Origin: an uncultured Dysgonomonas sp.
GTDB taxonomy: Bacteria; Bacteroidota; Bacteroidia; Bacteroidales; Dysgonomonadaceae
NCBI GenBank assembly: GCA_945292135.1
Contig: CALYRA010000036.1
Span: 1-7,601, forward strand
DNA: 7,601 nt
Direction of reading: 5' to 3'
Made by a program: the position numbers and the translations under genes. Of the stretch, positions 1 through 6,292 are shown piece by piece (the stretch's first letter is position 1; each line of letters begins with the position of its first letter). The notes beneath the pieces were generated by a model that saw nothing but the letters and a program-made list of their open reading frames with translations, was not told the origin of the DNA and did not search any database.

Positions 1-481
1 GGTTGGCCTGGCTTATGAATTTGGAGAAAAGACAGACACACATATTTACACTATCAATGCTCCAGCTGATAATATGTACCTGGCTAATGTAAAAAAGAAG
101 GATTTGAAATTCAAACGAAAAGAAGATTTTAAAATAAGGTATAAAGCAATATCAAACAATCCGAATGGTAAAAAAACAACTGTGATTGTAGGTAATAAAG
201 AAAAAGATGCATCAGAACGCACACTGAATTTTGCAGGGCCAATGACAGAGGCACAATTGCGTGAACGTGCCAATGCAGTGATGGCTAAAACAGTTTATGA
301 TGGCTATACTGGTGATATTACTGGCTTTGGTTTACCTCGCACACATGCAGGTGATGCGCTTGAGATTCGTGATAGCTTAGAACCAGATCGAGCTGGCAAA
401 TATCTAATTGAAAAAGTCAATGTAAGCTATAATGATTCATCTGGTTTTTCTCGCAAAAACACATTAAGCTATAAAATTTGA
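1..481 (+). CDS. Tail hub / late control protein D-like (Mu gp44-like), 3' part
   Basis: This gene enters from the left edge; its frame is open from base 2 and gives 159 visible residues before the stop at 479-481, so the N-terminus lies outside the window. The visible part has a basic middle segment followed by the pattern typical of the C-terminal part of gpD/gp44-type hub proteins: 'AKTVYDGYTGDITGFGLP', then 'HAGDALEIRD' and 'GKYLIEKVNVSY'. In this family the protein forms the ring at the tail tip that links the tail tube to the spike, and it is related to the N-terminal part of VgrG. The next gene encodes a spike-like protein, which fits the Mu gp44-gp45 order. An internal ATG at 74 is not the start, because coding similarity and the open frame continue upstream. 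The family call is made from sequence pattern and gene order. Confidence 0.72.
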   Translation, partial: VGLAYEFGEKTDTHIYTINAPADNMYLANVKKKDLKFKRKEDFKIRYKAISNNPNGKKTTVIVGNKEKDASERTLNFAGPMTEAQLRERANAVMAKTVYDGYTGDITGFGLPRTHAGDALEIRDSLEPDRAGKYLIEKVNVSYNDSSGFSRKNTLSYKI

Positions 482-535
482 TTTTAAGGCTTAAAATCGT
501 GTGAATGATAAAATATACAGGTGGCAGGTTAAAAA

Positions 536-1120
536 TTGAAATTAAACGATTTTAAAGGTATTTTAAAGTATAGTATGGGTCAATTAGAACAAGCAATAGC
601 AAACGCAATGCAATCCCAGGCTGAAAAGGTACAGGTAAAAACAGTTTGTTGGGGGGTGGCTAAAGAGGTAACCGAAACAACATGCACGGTTGAACGTGAT
701 GAAGCTCCAACACTGTATGGTGTATTATTGAATGCTATTGATGATGATCTGCAAAGCAATGTTACAGTCTTTCCGAAAGAAGGCAGCAACGTATTGGTTG
801 CCATTGTCGAAAATCTGAAAACAGAAGCTGTGATTGTCAAATGTTCAGAGGTCGAAAAGGTTAAAATCAAGATTGGTGAACAAACTTTTATAATGGATAA
901 AGAAGGTTTTGTTTTCAATGGCGCAAAGAATAAAGGTTTGGTGAAGATTGTTAATATGGTTGATTGGATGACAAAGCTATATACTGACTTGCAAACGTTG
1001 AAAACCCTCTTATCAGCTCACCCTGTTGCAGGTAACGGTTCACCACTTGGTTTAATCTTTAATCCTTCCATACCTGCACCCAATGTACCAATGTTTGAAA
1101 ATAAAGATATACAGCAATGA
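536..1120 (+). CDS. Baseplate spike / gpV-like (Mu gp45-like) protein
   Basis: The protein has 194 residues if it starts at TTG 536. An in-frame TAA at 530-532 forbids a longer version, and the first in-frame ATG is at 575, so the start is either TTG 536 or ATG 575. TTG is preferred because the residues between them (KLNDFKGILKYS) resemble the usual short N-terminal helix of the family. The core, residues about 34-110, is beta-rich with 'VTETTCTVERDE' and 'VTVFPKEGSNVLVAIVEN', as expected of the OB-fold of phage baseplate assembly/spike proteins. It is followed by 'VKIKIGEQTFIMDKEGFVFNGAKNKGLVKI', a short beta-repeat region, and a helical C-terminus ending in a Pro/Asn-rich tail. Such proteins form the trimeric membrane-piercing tip of contractile tails. 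It lies 54 nt after the hub gene and overlaps the gp25-like gene by 4 nt. Confidence 0.68.
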   Translation: MKLNDFKGILKYSMGQLEQAIANAMQSQAEKVQVKTVCWGVAKEVTETTCTVERDEAPTLYGVLLNAIDDDLQSNVTVFPKEGSNVLVAIVENLKTEAVIVKCSEVEKVKIKIGEQTFIMDKEGFVFNGAKNKGLVKIVNMVDWMTKLYTDLQTLKTLLSAHPVAGNGSPLGLIFNPSIPAPNVPMFENKDIQQ

Positions 1121-1437
1121 AAGGCATTTTAGTTGATCAGGCAAATAAACCAGTCATATTAATTAAAAAAGATAATAATGGTTTAATTACACAGGGCTTA
1201 GTGATTGGTAATATAAATCCTCAGCGTTGCAGGTTTATCATTATTGCGCAAAAAGGCGAATTTAAACAAGCTCCAACTCTTGGTTTGGGAATTGACAGCT
1301 TCTTGAAGAAAACAATCACAGCGCACGAAAAGCAAAAATTTATAACAGAACTCAAATCAGAGCTTTCATCCGATGGTATAAAAGCCCAAATAAGGATAAC
1401 AGGCAATGATATTTCAAAATTCTCAATTGATATATAA
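1117..1437 (+). CDS. Baseplate wedge protein, gp25/gpW-like (Mu gp46-like)
   Basis: This 106-residue protein begins at an ATG that overlaps the end of the spike gene by 4 nt (ATGA), a sign of coupled translation, and ends at a double stop (TAATAA, 1435-1440). The central 'GEFKQAPTLGLGIDSFL' is the hallmark of the gp25-like wedge family, a run in which a tail component is laid against the sheath initiator. The length is normal for the family, at about 100-140 residues. Members sit at the wedge core and start sheath assembly. Its position after the hub and spike genes and upstream of the J-like gene (interrupted here by lysis genes) matches Mu gp46. Family membership is inferred from the motif, size and context. 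Confidence 0.75.
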   Translation: MKGILVDQANKPVILIKKDNNGLITQGLVIGNINPQRCRFIIIAQKGEFKQAPTLGLGIDSFLKKTITAHEKQKFITELKSELSSDGIKAQIRITGNDISKFSIDI

Positions 1438-1444
1438 TAAGATT

Positions 1445-1921
1445 ATGGACGCTTTAAAATTATTCGTGATGACTTTGATCAGTGCGATTTTGTCGTACTT
1501 ACAACCCATATATGCGCCGATGCTTGTGCTTGGATTTGCATTTCTTGGCGATATAGCTGCGGGCGTTGCTGTTGATCTGGTAGTGAATAAAGATCGGATC
1601 AGAATAAAAAAGATATTAATTGCAATGCTATTTGTAGCCTTATATGCTTCTATCATTGCAAACACTTTTATAATCGGGGATTATATGGGTGATCATATTG
1701 AAGGGCTTGCAGTCGTTAAAATGCTTACGTATGTGTTCGCATATTTCTACGCAAGTAACACATTAAGAAACTTATGTACTCTTTTTCCCGACAATAAACC
1801 GCTTGCGTTTTTACATTACTGGCTTGGCCTGCAAGTGGTGAAACGATTGCCAGATTTAGCCAGGTATTTAGGTTTAGGAACTAAGAAAGACAATGAACAT
1901 GGCAAAGATGAAACCCAGTGA
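1445..1921 (+). CDS. Holin-like membrane protein
   Basis: The preferred start is ATG 1445 (158 residues), 7 nt after the stop of the wedge gene; an upstream in-frame ATG at 1406 would add 13 residues and overlap the previous gene by 32 nt. Hydrophobic segments lie at about residues 5-20, 23-46, 57-77 and 88-107, with a charged loop 'VNKDRIRIKKI' (48-57) between the second and third. The C-terminus is hydrophilic and charged (KKDNEHGKDETQ). The 'GDIAAGVAVDLV' segment followed by a basic loop is reminiscent of the phage_holin_4 / toxin-secretion holin group. The very next gene is a cell-wall hydrolase overlapping it by 29 nt, which supports a role in forming the lysis lesion in the inner membrane. 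The exact holin family cannot be fixed by eye. Confidence 0.66.
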   Translation: MDALKLFVMTLISAILSYLQPIYAPMLVLGFAFLGDIAAGVAVDLVVNKDRIRIKKILIAMLFVALYASIIANTFIIGDYMGDHIEGLAVVKMLTYVFAYFYASNTLRNLCTLFPDNKPLAFLHYWLGLQVVKRLPDLARYLGLGTKKDNEHGKDETQ

Positions 1922-2417
1922 ATTTGTAAAAGCGTACTATGGGTATGCTAAGCAGACAGAAGAAAAAACAGGTATTGATGCACGCTTTACGCTTGCACAA
2001 GCTGCACTTGAGACAGGTTGGGGTGCATCAGCTCCGGGTAACATGTTTTTTGGTATAAAAGACACTGATGGTATTAACGGCAATGAACAATTGCTTAGAA
2101 CTACAGAAGTGCTTAAAAATCCAAATGCAATGTTTCCTGAAATCAATTTGATAACCAAACGGCCCGATGGCAAATATACATACAAGGTAAAAGACTGGTT
2201 TAGAAAATATGATACGCCGGAAGAATGTTTTACAGATCATGCATGTTTCTTTTTTACTAACAATAGATATAAGAAAGCATTGGAAGTAAAACATGATCCA
2301 TACCTTTTTGCTGATGAAGTTGCTGCTGCAGGTTATGCAACCGATCCAAACTATGCTGCAGTATTGAAAAGTATTATTAAAACAATTGAAAAGAATATTG
2401 AAAATGAAAAACTTTAA
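1893..2417 (+). CDS. Endolysin: N-acetylglucosaminidase (GH73-type)
   Basis: This 174-residue protein is a single catalytic domain with no signal peptide and no cell-wall binding domain. 'FTLAQAALETGWG' (32-44) carries the family's catalytic glutamate at E40, and 'APGNMFFGIK' (47-56) is the second conserved block. 'WFRKYDTPEECFTDHACFF' and 'EVAAAGYATDPNYAAVLKSII' complete the mannosyl-glycoprotein endo-beta-N-acetylglucosaminidase pattern. It would cut the glycan strands of host peptidoglycan. The start ATG 1893 lies inside the holin-like gene; ATG 1899 or 1908 is also possible. Lacking a signal sequence, it should depend on the adjacent holin to reach the wall. Its place among baseplate genes leaves open an alternative as a tail-borne lysin, but the holin and spanin neighbours favour lysis. 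Confidence 0.85.
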   Translation: MNMAKMKPSEFVKAYYGYAKQTEEKTGIDARFTLAQAALETGWGASAPGNMFFGIKDTDGINGNEQLLRTTEVLKNPNAMFPEINLITKRPDGKYTYKVKDWFRKYDTPEECFTDHACFFFTNNRYKKALEVKHDPYLFADEVAAAGYATDPNYAAVLKSIIKTIEKNIENEKL

Positions 2418-2898
2418 AACAGCTTTAAAGGTACTTTTAATCGTATTTACAGCGGTTTTGTTGGTTGCTTGTAAAACACAGCAACCGCAGGTGCAAATTA
2501 AAACCATTGAAAAAGAGGTTGAGAAACTTGTACCATACGCATTGCCTCCAGACAGTACCACAATCAGTGCTTTATTTGAATGTGATAGTTTGAATCAGAT
2601 CCGGTTGAAAGAACTGGATGAACTAAAGGCAAAAGGCTGGCAAAGTAGCTTCTATTTCAACGATGGCTTACTGCAGTATAAACTGAAACAACCGCCTGAT
2701 ACAATTTACATACAAGGAACAGACAGATATATATATCAAGATGTGCCTGTTGAAGTAGTAAAAGAAGTGATTGTATATAAACAAACCGATTTTCAAATAG
2801 TGTGCTGCTGGTTTGGTCGGCTGTTAATGGGTTTGCTGGCTGTTGGTTTGGGTATTGGTATAATCACAATTGTATTGAAATGGAAGCAATTGTTTTAG
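2404..2898 (+). CDS. Lipoprotein with C-terminal TM helix, probable unimolecular spanin
   Basis: Starting at ATG 2404, which overlaps the endolysin gene by 14 nt, the protein has 164 residues; an earlier in-frame TTG at 2386 would only add MKRILK. Residues 1-23 form a lipoprotein signal: positive MKNFKTALK, a hydrophobic core and the lipobox LVAC with the acylated cysteine at 23. Residues 24-131 are hydrophilic, with charged stretches such as 'IEKEVEKLVPYALPPD' and 'VPVEVVKEV'. A single hydrophobic helix follows at about 140-158, ending in the short basic tail KWKQLF. An outer-membrane lipid anchor plus an inner-membrane C-terminal helix is the u-spanin topology (prototype T1 gp11), which fuses the two membranes in the last step of lysis. 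It directly follows the holin and endolysin genes. The topology is read from sequence; the function is inferred. Confidence 0.66.
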   Translation: MKNFKTALKVLLIVFTAVLLVACKTQQPQVQIKTIEKEVEKLVPYALPPDSTTISALFECDSLNQIRLKELDELKAKGWQSSFYFNDGLLQYKLKQPPDTIYIQGTDRYIYQDVPVEVVKEVIVYKQTDFQIVCCWFGRLLMGLLAVGLGIGIITIVLKWKQLF

Positions 2899-3164
2899 AT
2901 GGTCAAAGCCTGTATGATATAGCGATTCAAGAATGTGGATCAGTTGAAGCTGTGATTGCTATTGCAATACTCAATGATATATCTGTTACTGATGAATTGC
3001 AAATCGGGCAATTGCTTCAAATACCTGAACCTGTTAATAAACCGATTGCAGATTATTATAAATCCCGGAATCTGAACCCAGCAACGGCTTGCAATCTTGA
3101 TTTAAAAAAACAAGATGAAGGGATTGGATTTTGGAGCATTGGCAATGATTTTATTATTAGTTAA
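2880..3164 (+). CDS. Small LysM-domain tail protein
   Basis: The preferred start is ATG 2880, giving 94 residues and a 19-nt overlap with the spanin gene; the frame stays open upstream, but translation there runs through the spanin's membrane-helix codons and gives no plausible domain. Residues about 6-49 form one LysM module: 'LDGQSLYDIAIQECGS', the 'AIAILNDI' helix, and the closing 'LQIGQLLQIPEP'. The remaining 45 residues are polar and unrecognised. Short LysM proteins occur in the baseplates of contractile tails (gpX / gp53-like), where the domain binds tail components or glycan, and its site just before the J-like gene fits that role. It could also belong functionally to the lysis block upstream. 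Confidence 0.68.
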   Translation: MEAIVLDGQSLYDIAIQECGSVEAVIAIAILNDISVTDELQIGQLLQIPEPVNKPIADYYKSRNLNPATACNLDLKKQDEGIGFWSIGNDFIIS

Positions 3165-3176
3165 ATATTAAATATA

Positions 3177-4043
3177 ATGGCTAGAAACTTAGATACAATA
3201 TATGATAATATTACATCTGCATTTGTCGCAAATTCAGTTGTAAAACAGCTTTATGGACTGGATCAAAAAAAGACATTTTCACAACAATTTTCAACCGTGA
3301 CAATTGAAGCGATCCTGATGTACCATGTTGCTGTTGCAGTCTGGACTTTAGAACAACTTTTTGATCTGCATAAGCGCGAAGTTGATGGTATTATTAAAAA
3401 TCAGAAAGTCGGTTCTTTGCGTTGGTACGCCTATATGGCGCGGCAATTCCAATTTGGACGCAATCTAAATCCCGATACGGACGAGTATGATAATTCGGGC
3501 TTGACGGATGAACAGATCGCGGCAAATAAAATCGTTGCCTATTCCGCAGTCGGCAAGCGTGACGGCGTCTTACTTATTAAGGTAGCCAAATTAGTCGGGG
3601 ACGATCTCGCGCCGTTAGCGCCTGACGAACTCGCCGCGTTCGCCGAATATATGACCCGCGTACAATGCGCGGGAGACGAACTTGAATATATAAATCAAAA
3701 GGCTGACAAATTAAAGCTGAATCTATCTATATATTACAATCCACTCGTATTAAATCAATCAGGTCAACGACTAGACGGGCAAAGTTCAACGCCTGTTGCC
3801 GATGGTATAAGGCGTTATCTGCGCCAATTGCCGTTTAACGGCGAACTTGTACACGCTTATTTAGAGGATTATCTGCAAAGGATAGACGGCGTTGTATTCC
3901 CCAATATAGACGCGATGGCGTATCAGTACGGCAACACAGGTTGGATTCCTATTAACGTAAAGTATCAACCGTTATCAGGTTACTTTACTATTGATGATAA
4001 TGACTTGATAATAAAATATATACCCCAAACCGACATAACATGA
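3177..4043 (+). CDS. Baseplate J-like wedge protein (Mu gp47-like)
   Basis: This 288-residue protein starts at ATG 3177 in an A-rich context (ATTAAATATAATG). Features fitting J-like/gp6-like wedge proteins are the helical N-terminus, the segment 'VAKLVGDDLAPLAPDELAAFAEYMTRVQCAGDELEYINQKADKL' in overlapping pieces around residues 135-180, and the C-terminal 'LRQLPFNGELVHAYLEDYLQRIDGVV' type region, followed by beta strands. In contractile tails this protein links neighbouring wedges around the hub. It is somewhat shorter than Mu gp47. It overlaps the next gene by 4 nt (ATGA at 4040). CpG content changes abruptly within the gene: roughly 3 CpG in 3181-3360, but 31 in 3421-3660. The N- and C-terminal parts may therefore have different histories. 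The family call rests on context as much as on sequence. Confidence 0.6.
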   Translation: MARNLDTIYDNITSAFVANSVVKQLYGLDQKKTFSQQFSTVTIEAILMYHVAVAVWTLEQLFDLHKREVDGIIKNQKVGSLRWYAYMARQFQFGRNLNPDTDEYDNSGLTDEQIAANKIVAYSAVGKRDGVLLIKVAKLVGDDLAPLAPDELAAFAEYMTRVQCAGDELEYINQKADKLKLNLSIYYNPLVLNQSGQRLDGQSSTPVADGIRRYLRQLPFNGELVHAYLEDYLQRIDGVVFPNIDAMAYQYGNTGWIPINVKYQPLSGYFTIDDNDLIIKYIPQTDIT

Positions 4044-4525
4044 AGAAGTATTATAAGATCAACTTTGATAAGCTTGCTATTATGATGTTGCCGACAATGC
4101 TACGTAACTATGTTATGATAGCCTTTGCGCAAGTAGTGTTAAGCCCTATAAATTGGCTATATAACCAATTCATTAAATATAGGGATGCAAATTTGTATAA
4201 CCTCAGCATAACGCCGCAAGTATGTTGCATAGAAAAGGCTTTAAATGACCGTTTTGACACGTCCAAAAGGCGTATATATATAACCAAAACCCTTACGTAT
4301 GCACAACCTTATTTGTTTCTCGACCAAGAATTAAAAGATGATTTTATTTTCATTGATAATGAAAATAAAGATTCTTATTTGCATCAAGGAAGCGAACTCA
4401 GCGCAGGAAAATCCGACTTTATAGTGCATATCCCGGCGGAACTATACACACAAGAAGTCGACGTTAAATCAATAATCGACACGTACAAATTAGCAACTAA
4501 ATCATATACATTAAATTATATATAA
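4040..4525 (+). CDS. Tail protein in the gpI / Mu gp48 position
   Basis: This 161-residue protein begins in the ATGA overlap with the J-like gene and ends 1 nt before the fibre gene, so it is probably translated by coupling. Recognisable features are 'KLAIMMLPTMLRNYVMIAF' near the N-terminus, 'VVLSPINWLYNQFIKYRDANLYNL' in the next stretch, and 'TPQVCCIEKALNDRFD' followed by 'RRIYI'. I recall this pattern from conserved hypothetical proteins lying directly after J-like genes in Bacteroidota phages. Position indicates the gpI/gp48 role, a wedge tip that carries the fibres, but direct similarity to gpI is not visible. The hydrophobic N-terminus is amphipathic and not a clear signal peptide. Confidence in the gene is high and in the exact role moderate. 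Confidence 0.6.
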   Translation: MKKYYKINFDKLAIMMLPTMLRNYVMIAFAQVVLSPINWLYNQFIKYRDANLYNLSITPQVCCIEKALNDRFDTSKRRIYITKTLTYAQPYLFLDQELKDDFIFIDNENKDSYLHQGSELSAGKSDFIVHIPAELYTQEVDVKSIIDTYKLATKSYTLNYI

Positions 4526-4526
4526 C

Positions 4527-5456
4527 ATGCACAAAGGATTTATATTTAACGAGCCTGATGGCTTCCCTCTTAATCAGCAACGTTTAGAAACAATGCAATC
4601 TGCATATAGTGAGATATTTGACGGCTTAGCGGCTATGATTGGCGACAATGTGATCGTCGCGGGTTGCGTTGTCGCAGGCAATACAGTTAGTGATGGTTGG
4701 GTTGTGTTAAATGGGACTTTATACCCATTTAAAGGCACGACAGCCGGCGTTCAGGCTTTAATTATGATACGAGATATTAAAACGCCTTTGACGTTCAAAA
4801 ATGGGCAAAGAAAAGAAGTCCAATTTAACAAATTCGTGGAATTTGGCACAGGCGCAGGCGCTATTGCGTGGAGCAACCTCACACGCTTATCTTCGATCAA
4901 AGAAATATCGGAGCATCTGAGCAAAAAGGATAATCCGCATAAAGTCACAAAGGCGCAAATTGGGTTAGGTAATCTACCTAATGCCACAACTGACGATGCA
5001 AGAGTTTCGAACAGTGAGGTTTTAGCGACTTCGAAAATGGTTAATAATGCGCTGACAGGAGCGTCAGCATATTTAAGACGTCACTTGACGGCTGCTGATT
5101 GCCCGCCGGACAATACGGAAGATATAACTTCTTTTTTGGTGAAAGAAGTTATAGTTTGTAAGATGGGTAAATATGTGTCACTCACTTATCGTTTAACCAA
5201 TGATAATTGGAGCGAAGATAGTTCATCATTATATTTATATGCGCCTGCCGAAATAGGGGAACTCATCGAGGAACGATGGCACGGTTTGGCTGTAATGGGC
5301 GCGGATAAATACGATGATACTTACGGAGAATGGCATTGTTCGACAGCTACTTACATTAAAGTACAAGATCATTATTGTTTTCATATCAAAACAAATTCGA
5401 AGAAAGGTTATAGTATGAGGAACATATCTATCAGTATAAACGCTATATTAAAGTGA
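4527..5456 (+). CDS. Tail fibre protein with phage-tail repeat motif
   Basis: This 309-residue protein starts 1 nt after the preceding stop. Residues 1-80 form an N-terminal module ('MHKGFIFNEPDGFPLNQQRLE', then 'DGWVVLNGTLYPF') that probably attaches to the baseplate. Residues 130-152, 'HLSKKDNPHKVTKAQIGLG' then NLPN, match the phage-tail-repeat type motif (NPHxVTKxQxGLGN) found in trimeric fibre shafts. Only one copy is present, so this is a short fibre. The C-terminal part, from about 180, contains several cysteines and aromatic residues (for example 'YGEWHCSTATYIKVQDHYCF') and is the likely receptor-binding tip; I do not recognise its fold. By position it is the Mu gpS equivalent. Its codon use is CpG-rich compared with the genes before 3400. 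Confidence 0.75.
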   Translation: MHKGFIFNEPDGFPLNQQRLETMQSAYSEIFDGLAAMIGDNVIVAGCVVAGNTVSDGWVVLNGTLYPFKGTTAGVQALIMIRDIKTPLTFKNGQRKEVQFNKFVEFGTGAGAIAWSNLTRLSSIKEISEHLSKKDNPHKVTKAQIGLGNLPNATTDDARVSNSEVLATSKMVNNALTGASAYLRRHLTAADCPPDNTEDITSFLVKEVIVCKMGKYVSLTYRLTNDNWSEDSSSLYLYAPAEIGELIEERWHGLAVMGADKYDDTYGEWHCSTATYIKVQDHYCFHIKTNSKKGYSMRNISISINAILK

Positions 5457-5463
5457 TACAGCT

Positions 5464-6144
5464 ATGCTAATTACAGATATAGTGAATTTAAAAAATTGGT
5501 TTAAAAGAGGGAAAAAACCAACGCAAGAACAATTCTATGCGATTTTTGATTCTTTCAGGCACAAGAATGAGAAAGTACCTACAAATAATGTAGACGGCTT
5601 GCAAGAGGCGCTTAACGATAAGCAAGATAAGCTGATTGATGGCAAAACAATAAGAAATTTAGAGGTCGATCATCAAACGATGTCATTGCTTGGGTCGGGA
5701 GCTTTAAGTATTAATGCTGGTACTTATTATAACTTCAGACACGACTTTATGCAAGACGAAGCTGAACTAAGTGATAGCTTAGTAGCTAAGGATACAGTGC
5801 GAGGGGAACTAGAGAGTTTGAGCGGAGGTTATACACACTTCGGGCAGTCGCGTTTGTTGCAATTGACGATTAGATTCAGATTCCTTGAAAATATACAGGG
5901 GTTAATATTCAGCCGTGAACCTTTCGGCTCGCAAATCACAAATGACTTTGGCAATTCTATTCACACTCCAGGTAATATAGGGGTTGTTATAGCGCGAGTT
6001 ACAAATGGGCGCGAAACTGAATTAGTCGAGGTTGAAGATACGTTTATGCCAGGCGGGCATAATGGCTTTAGAGTCACTACACACTCTAATATAAGTGGTG
6101 GCGAGTGTTCTTTAACAGTATTTATGTACGGCACGCCGGTATAA
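5464..6144 (+). CDS. Second tail fibre / receptor-binding-like protein
   Basis: This 226-residue protein starts at ATG 5464, 7 nt after the fibre gene. Residues 8-57 ('NLKNWFKRGKKPTQEQFYAIF', shortened, then 'DSFRHK' and 'NVDGLQEALNDKQDK') form an N-terminal module seen in many Bacteroidota phage fibre and structural proteins; the repeated 'LQEALNDKQDK' type segment is a likely trimeric coiled coil. The C-terminal two thirds are beta-rich with many Gly/Ser/Thr residues ('GGYTHFGQSRLLQLTIRF', 'GGHNGFRVTTHSNISGGE') and look like a compact tip domain of unknown fold. It is the last gene of the late operon before a 181-nt structured gap. A tail-fibre accessory or chaperone role is less likely, because the N-terminus resembles a structural attachment region. 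Confidence 0.58.
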   Translation: MLITDIVNLKNWFKRGKKPTQEQFYAIFDSFRHKNEKVPTNNVDGLQEALNDKQDKLIDGKTIRNLEVDHQTMSLLGSGALSINAGTYYNFRHDFMQDEAELSDSLVAKDTVRGELESLSGGYTHFGQSRLLQLTIRFRFLENIQGLIFSREPFGSQITNDFGNSIHTPGNIGVVIARVTNGRETELVEVEDTFMPGGHNGFRVTTHSNISGGECSLTVFMYGTPV

Positions 6145-6151
6145 TTAAATT

Positions 6152-6166
6152 ATGAAAGGAGGGTAA
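6152..6166 (+). other. Mini-ORF MKGG with an embedded orphan Shine-Dalgarno
   Basis: ATG AAA GGA GGG TAA is the first reading frame after the fibre stop and encodes only MKGG. It contains AAAGGAGG (6155-6162), an excellent anti-SD match in a window where other starts have little or none. No ATG, GTG or TTG follows within about 50 nt, so it does not obviously serve a gene. It may be a ribosome-capture site, a remnant of a lost gene start, or coincidence. Confidence 0.3.
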
Positions 6167-6181
6167 AATAAAGCCCCCAGC

Positions 6182-6208
6182 GTTAGTAGAATCCCACTTC
6201 ATACTAAC
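6182..6208 (+). repeat. Competing 5' hairpin GTTAGTA...TACTAAC
   Basis: Bases 6182-6188 (GTTAGTA) and 6202-6208 (TACTAAC) are perfect inverted copies of 7 nt around a 13-nt loop (6189-6201). The 3' arm is also part of the outer arm of the long hairpin, so both cannot form at once. The exposed loop, GAATCCCACTTCA, carries the sequence complementary both to 6284-6292 and to 6314-6320. In addition 6187-6192 (TAGAAT) is complementary to 6210-6215 (ATTCTA). Confidence 0.5.
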
Positions 6209-6292
6209 AATTCTATTGAATGCGATGCAGCGCATAACTGAGGGCTTATATGCCTTTGGTTACGCTGCGTCGCATTCGTTGTATGAAGTGGG
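6193..6292 (+). repeat. Long nested inverted repeat / RNA hairpin, ~41 bp
   Basis: Outer arms: 6193-6208 (CCCACTTCATACTAAC) pair with 6278-6292 (GTTGTATGAAGTGGG) in 15 pairs, with T6205 bulged. A 9-nt one-sided loop (6209-6217) follows. Inner arms: 6218-6232 (GAATGCGATGCAGCG) pair with 6263-6277 (CGCTGCGTCGCATTC) in 15 pairs, one being a T-G wobble at 6226/6269. After a 2-nt bulge (6233-6234), 6235-6245 pair with 6252-6262 in 11 pairs, three of them wobbles, closing on the hexaloop TTATAT. All arms were read directly from the sequence. The wobble pairs favour a structure acting in RNA transcribed from the + strand. Function is unknown. Confidence 0.8.

Noticed and set aside
505..555. Mini-ORF ATG 505 (MIKYTGGRLKIEIKRF) ahead of the spike gene
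   Set aside because: Seventeen codons including stop, overlapping the TTG start region; no evidence of a product. It could instead hint at a frameshift at the spike N-terminus, but nothing else supports that.
580..918. A 112-codon minus-strand frame inside the spike gene
   Set aside because: It is fully antisense to a gene with family-like sequence, and its product is low-complexity Ser/Thr-rich with no recognisable feature.
2028..2561. A 177-codon open frame on the minus strand, opposite the endolysin and spanin genes
   Set aside because: It lies antisense to two genes with clear domain signals, its product is rich in Cys/Phe/Ile with no domain, and it has no operon partner; it is a shadow frame.
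1..4043. Contractile injection system or tailocin in place of a phage
   Set aside because: Hub, spike, gp25, LysM and J proteins are shared by both, but the lysis cassette, Mu gene order and a Mom-like DNA modification gene indicate a DNA-carrying phage. A defective prophage cannot be excluded.
6193..6292. Intrinsic terminator of the late operon
   Set aside because: The stem is much longer than usual, and the 3' flank GGCTACAAATATAG has no T-run, so a simple terminator does not fit, though RNA processing could still end the late mRNA here.
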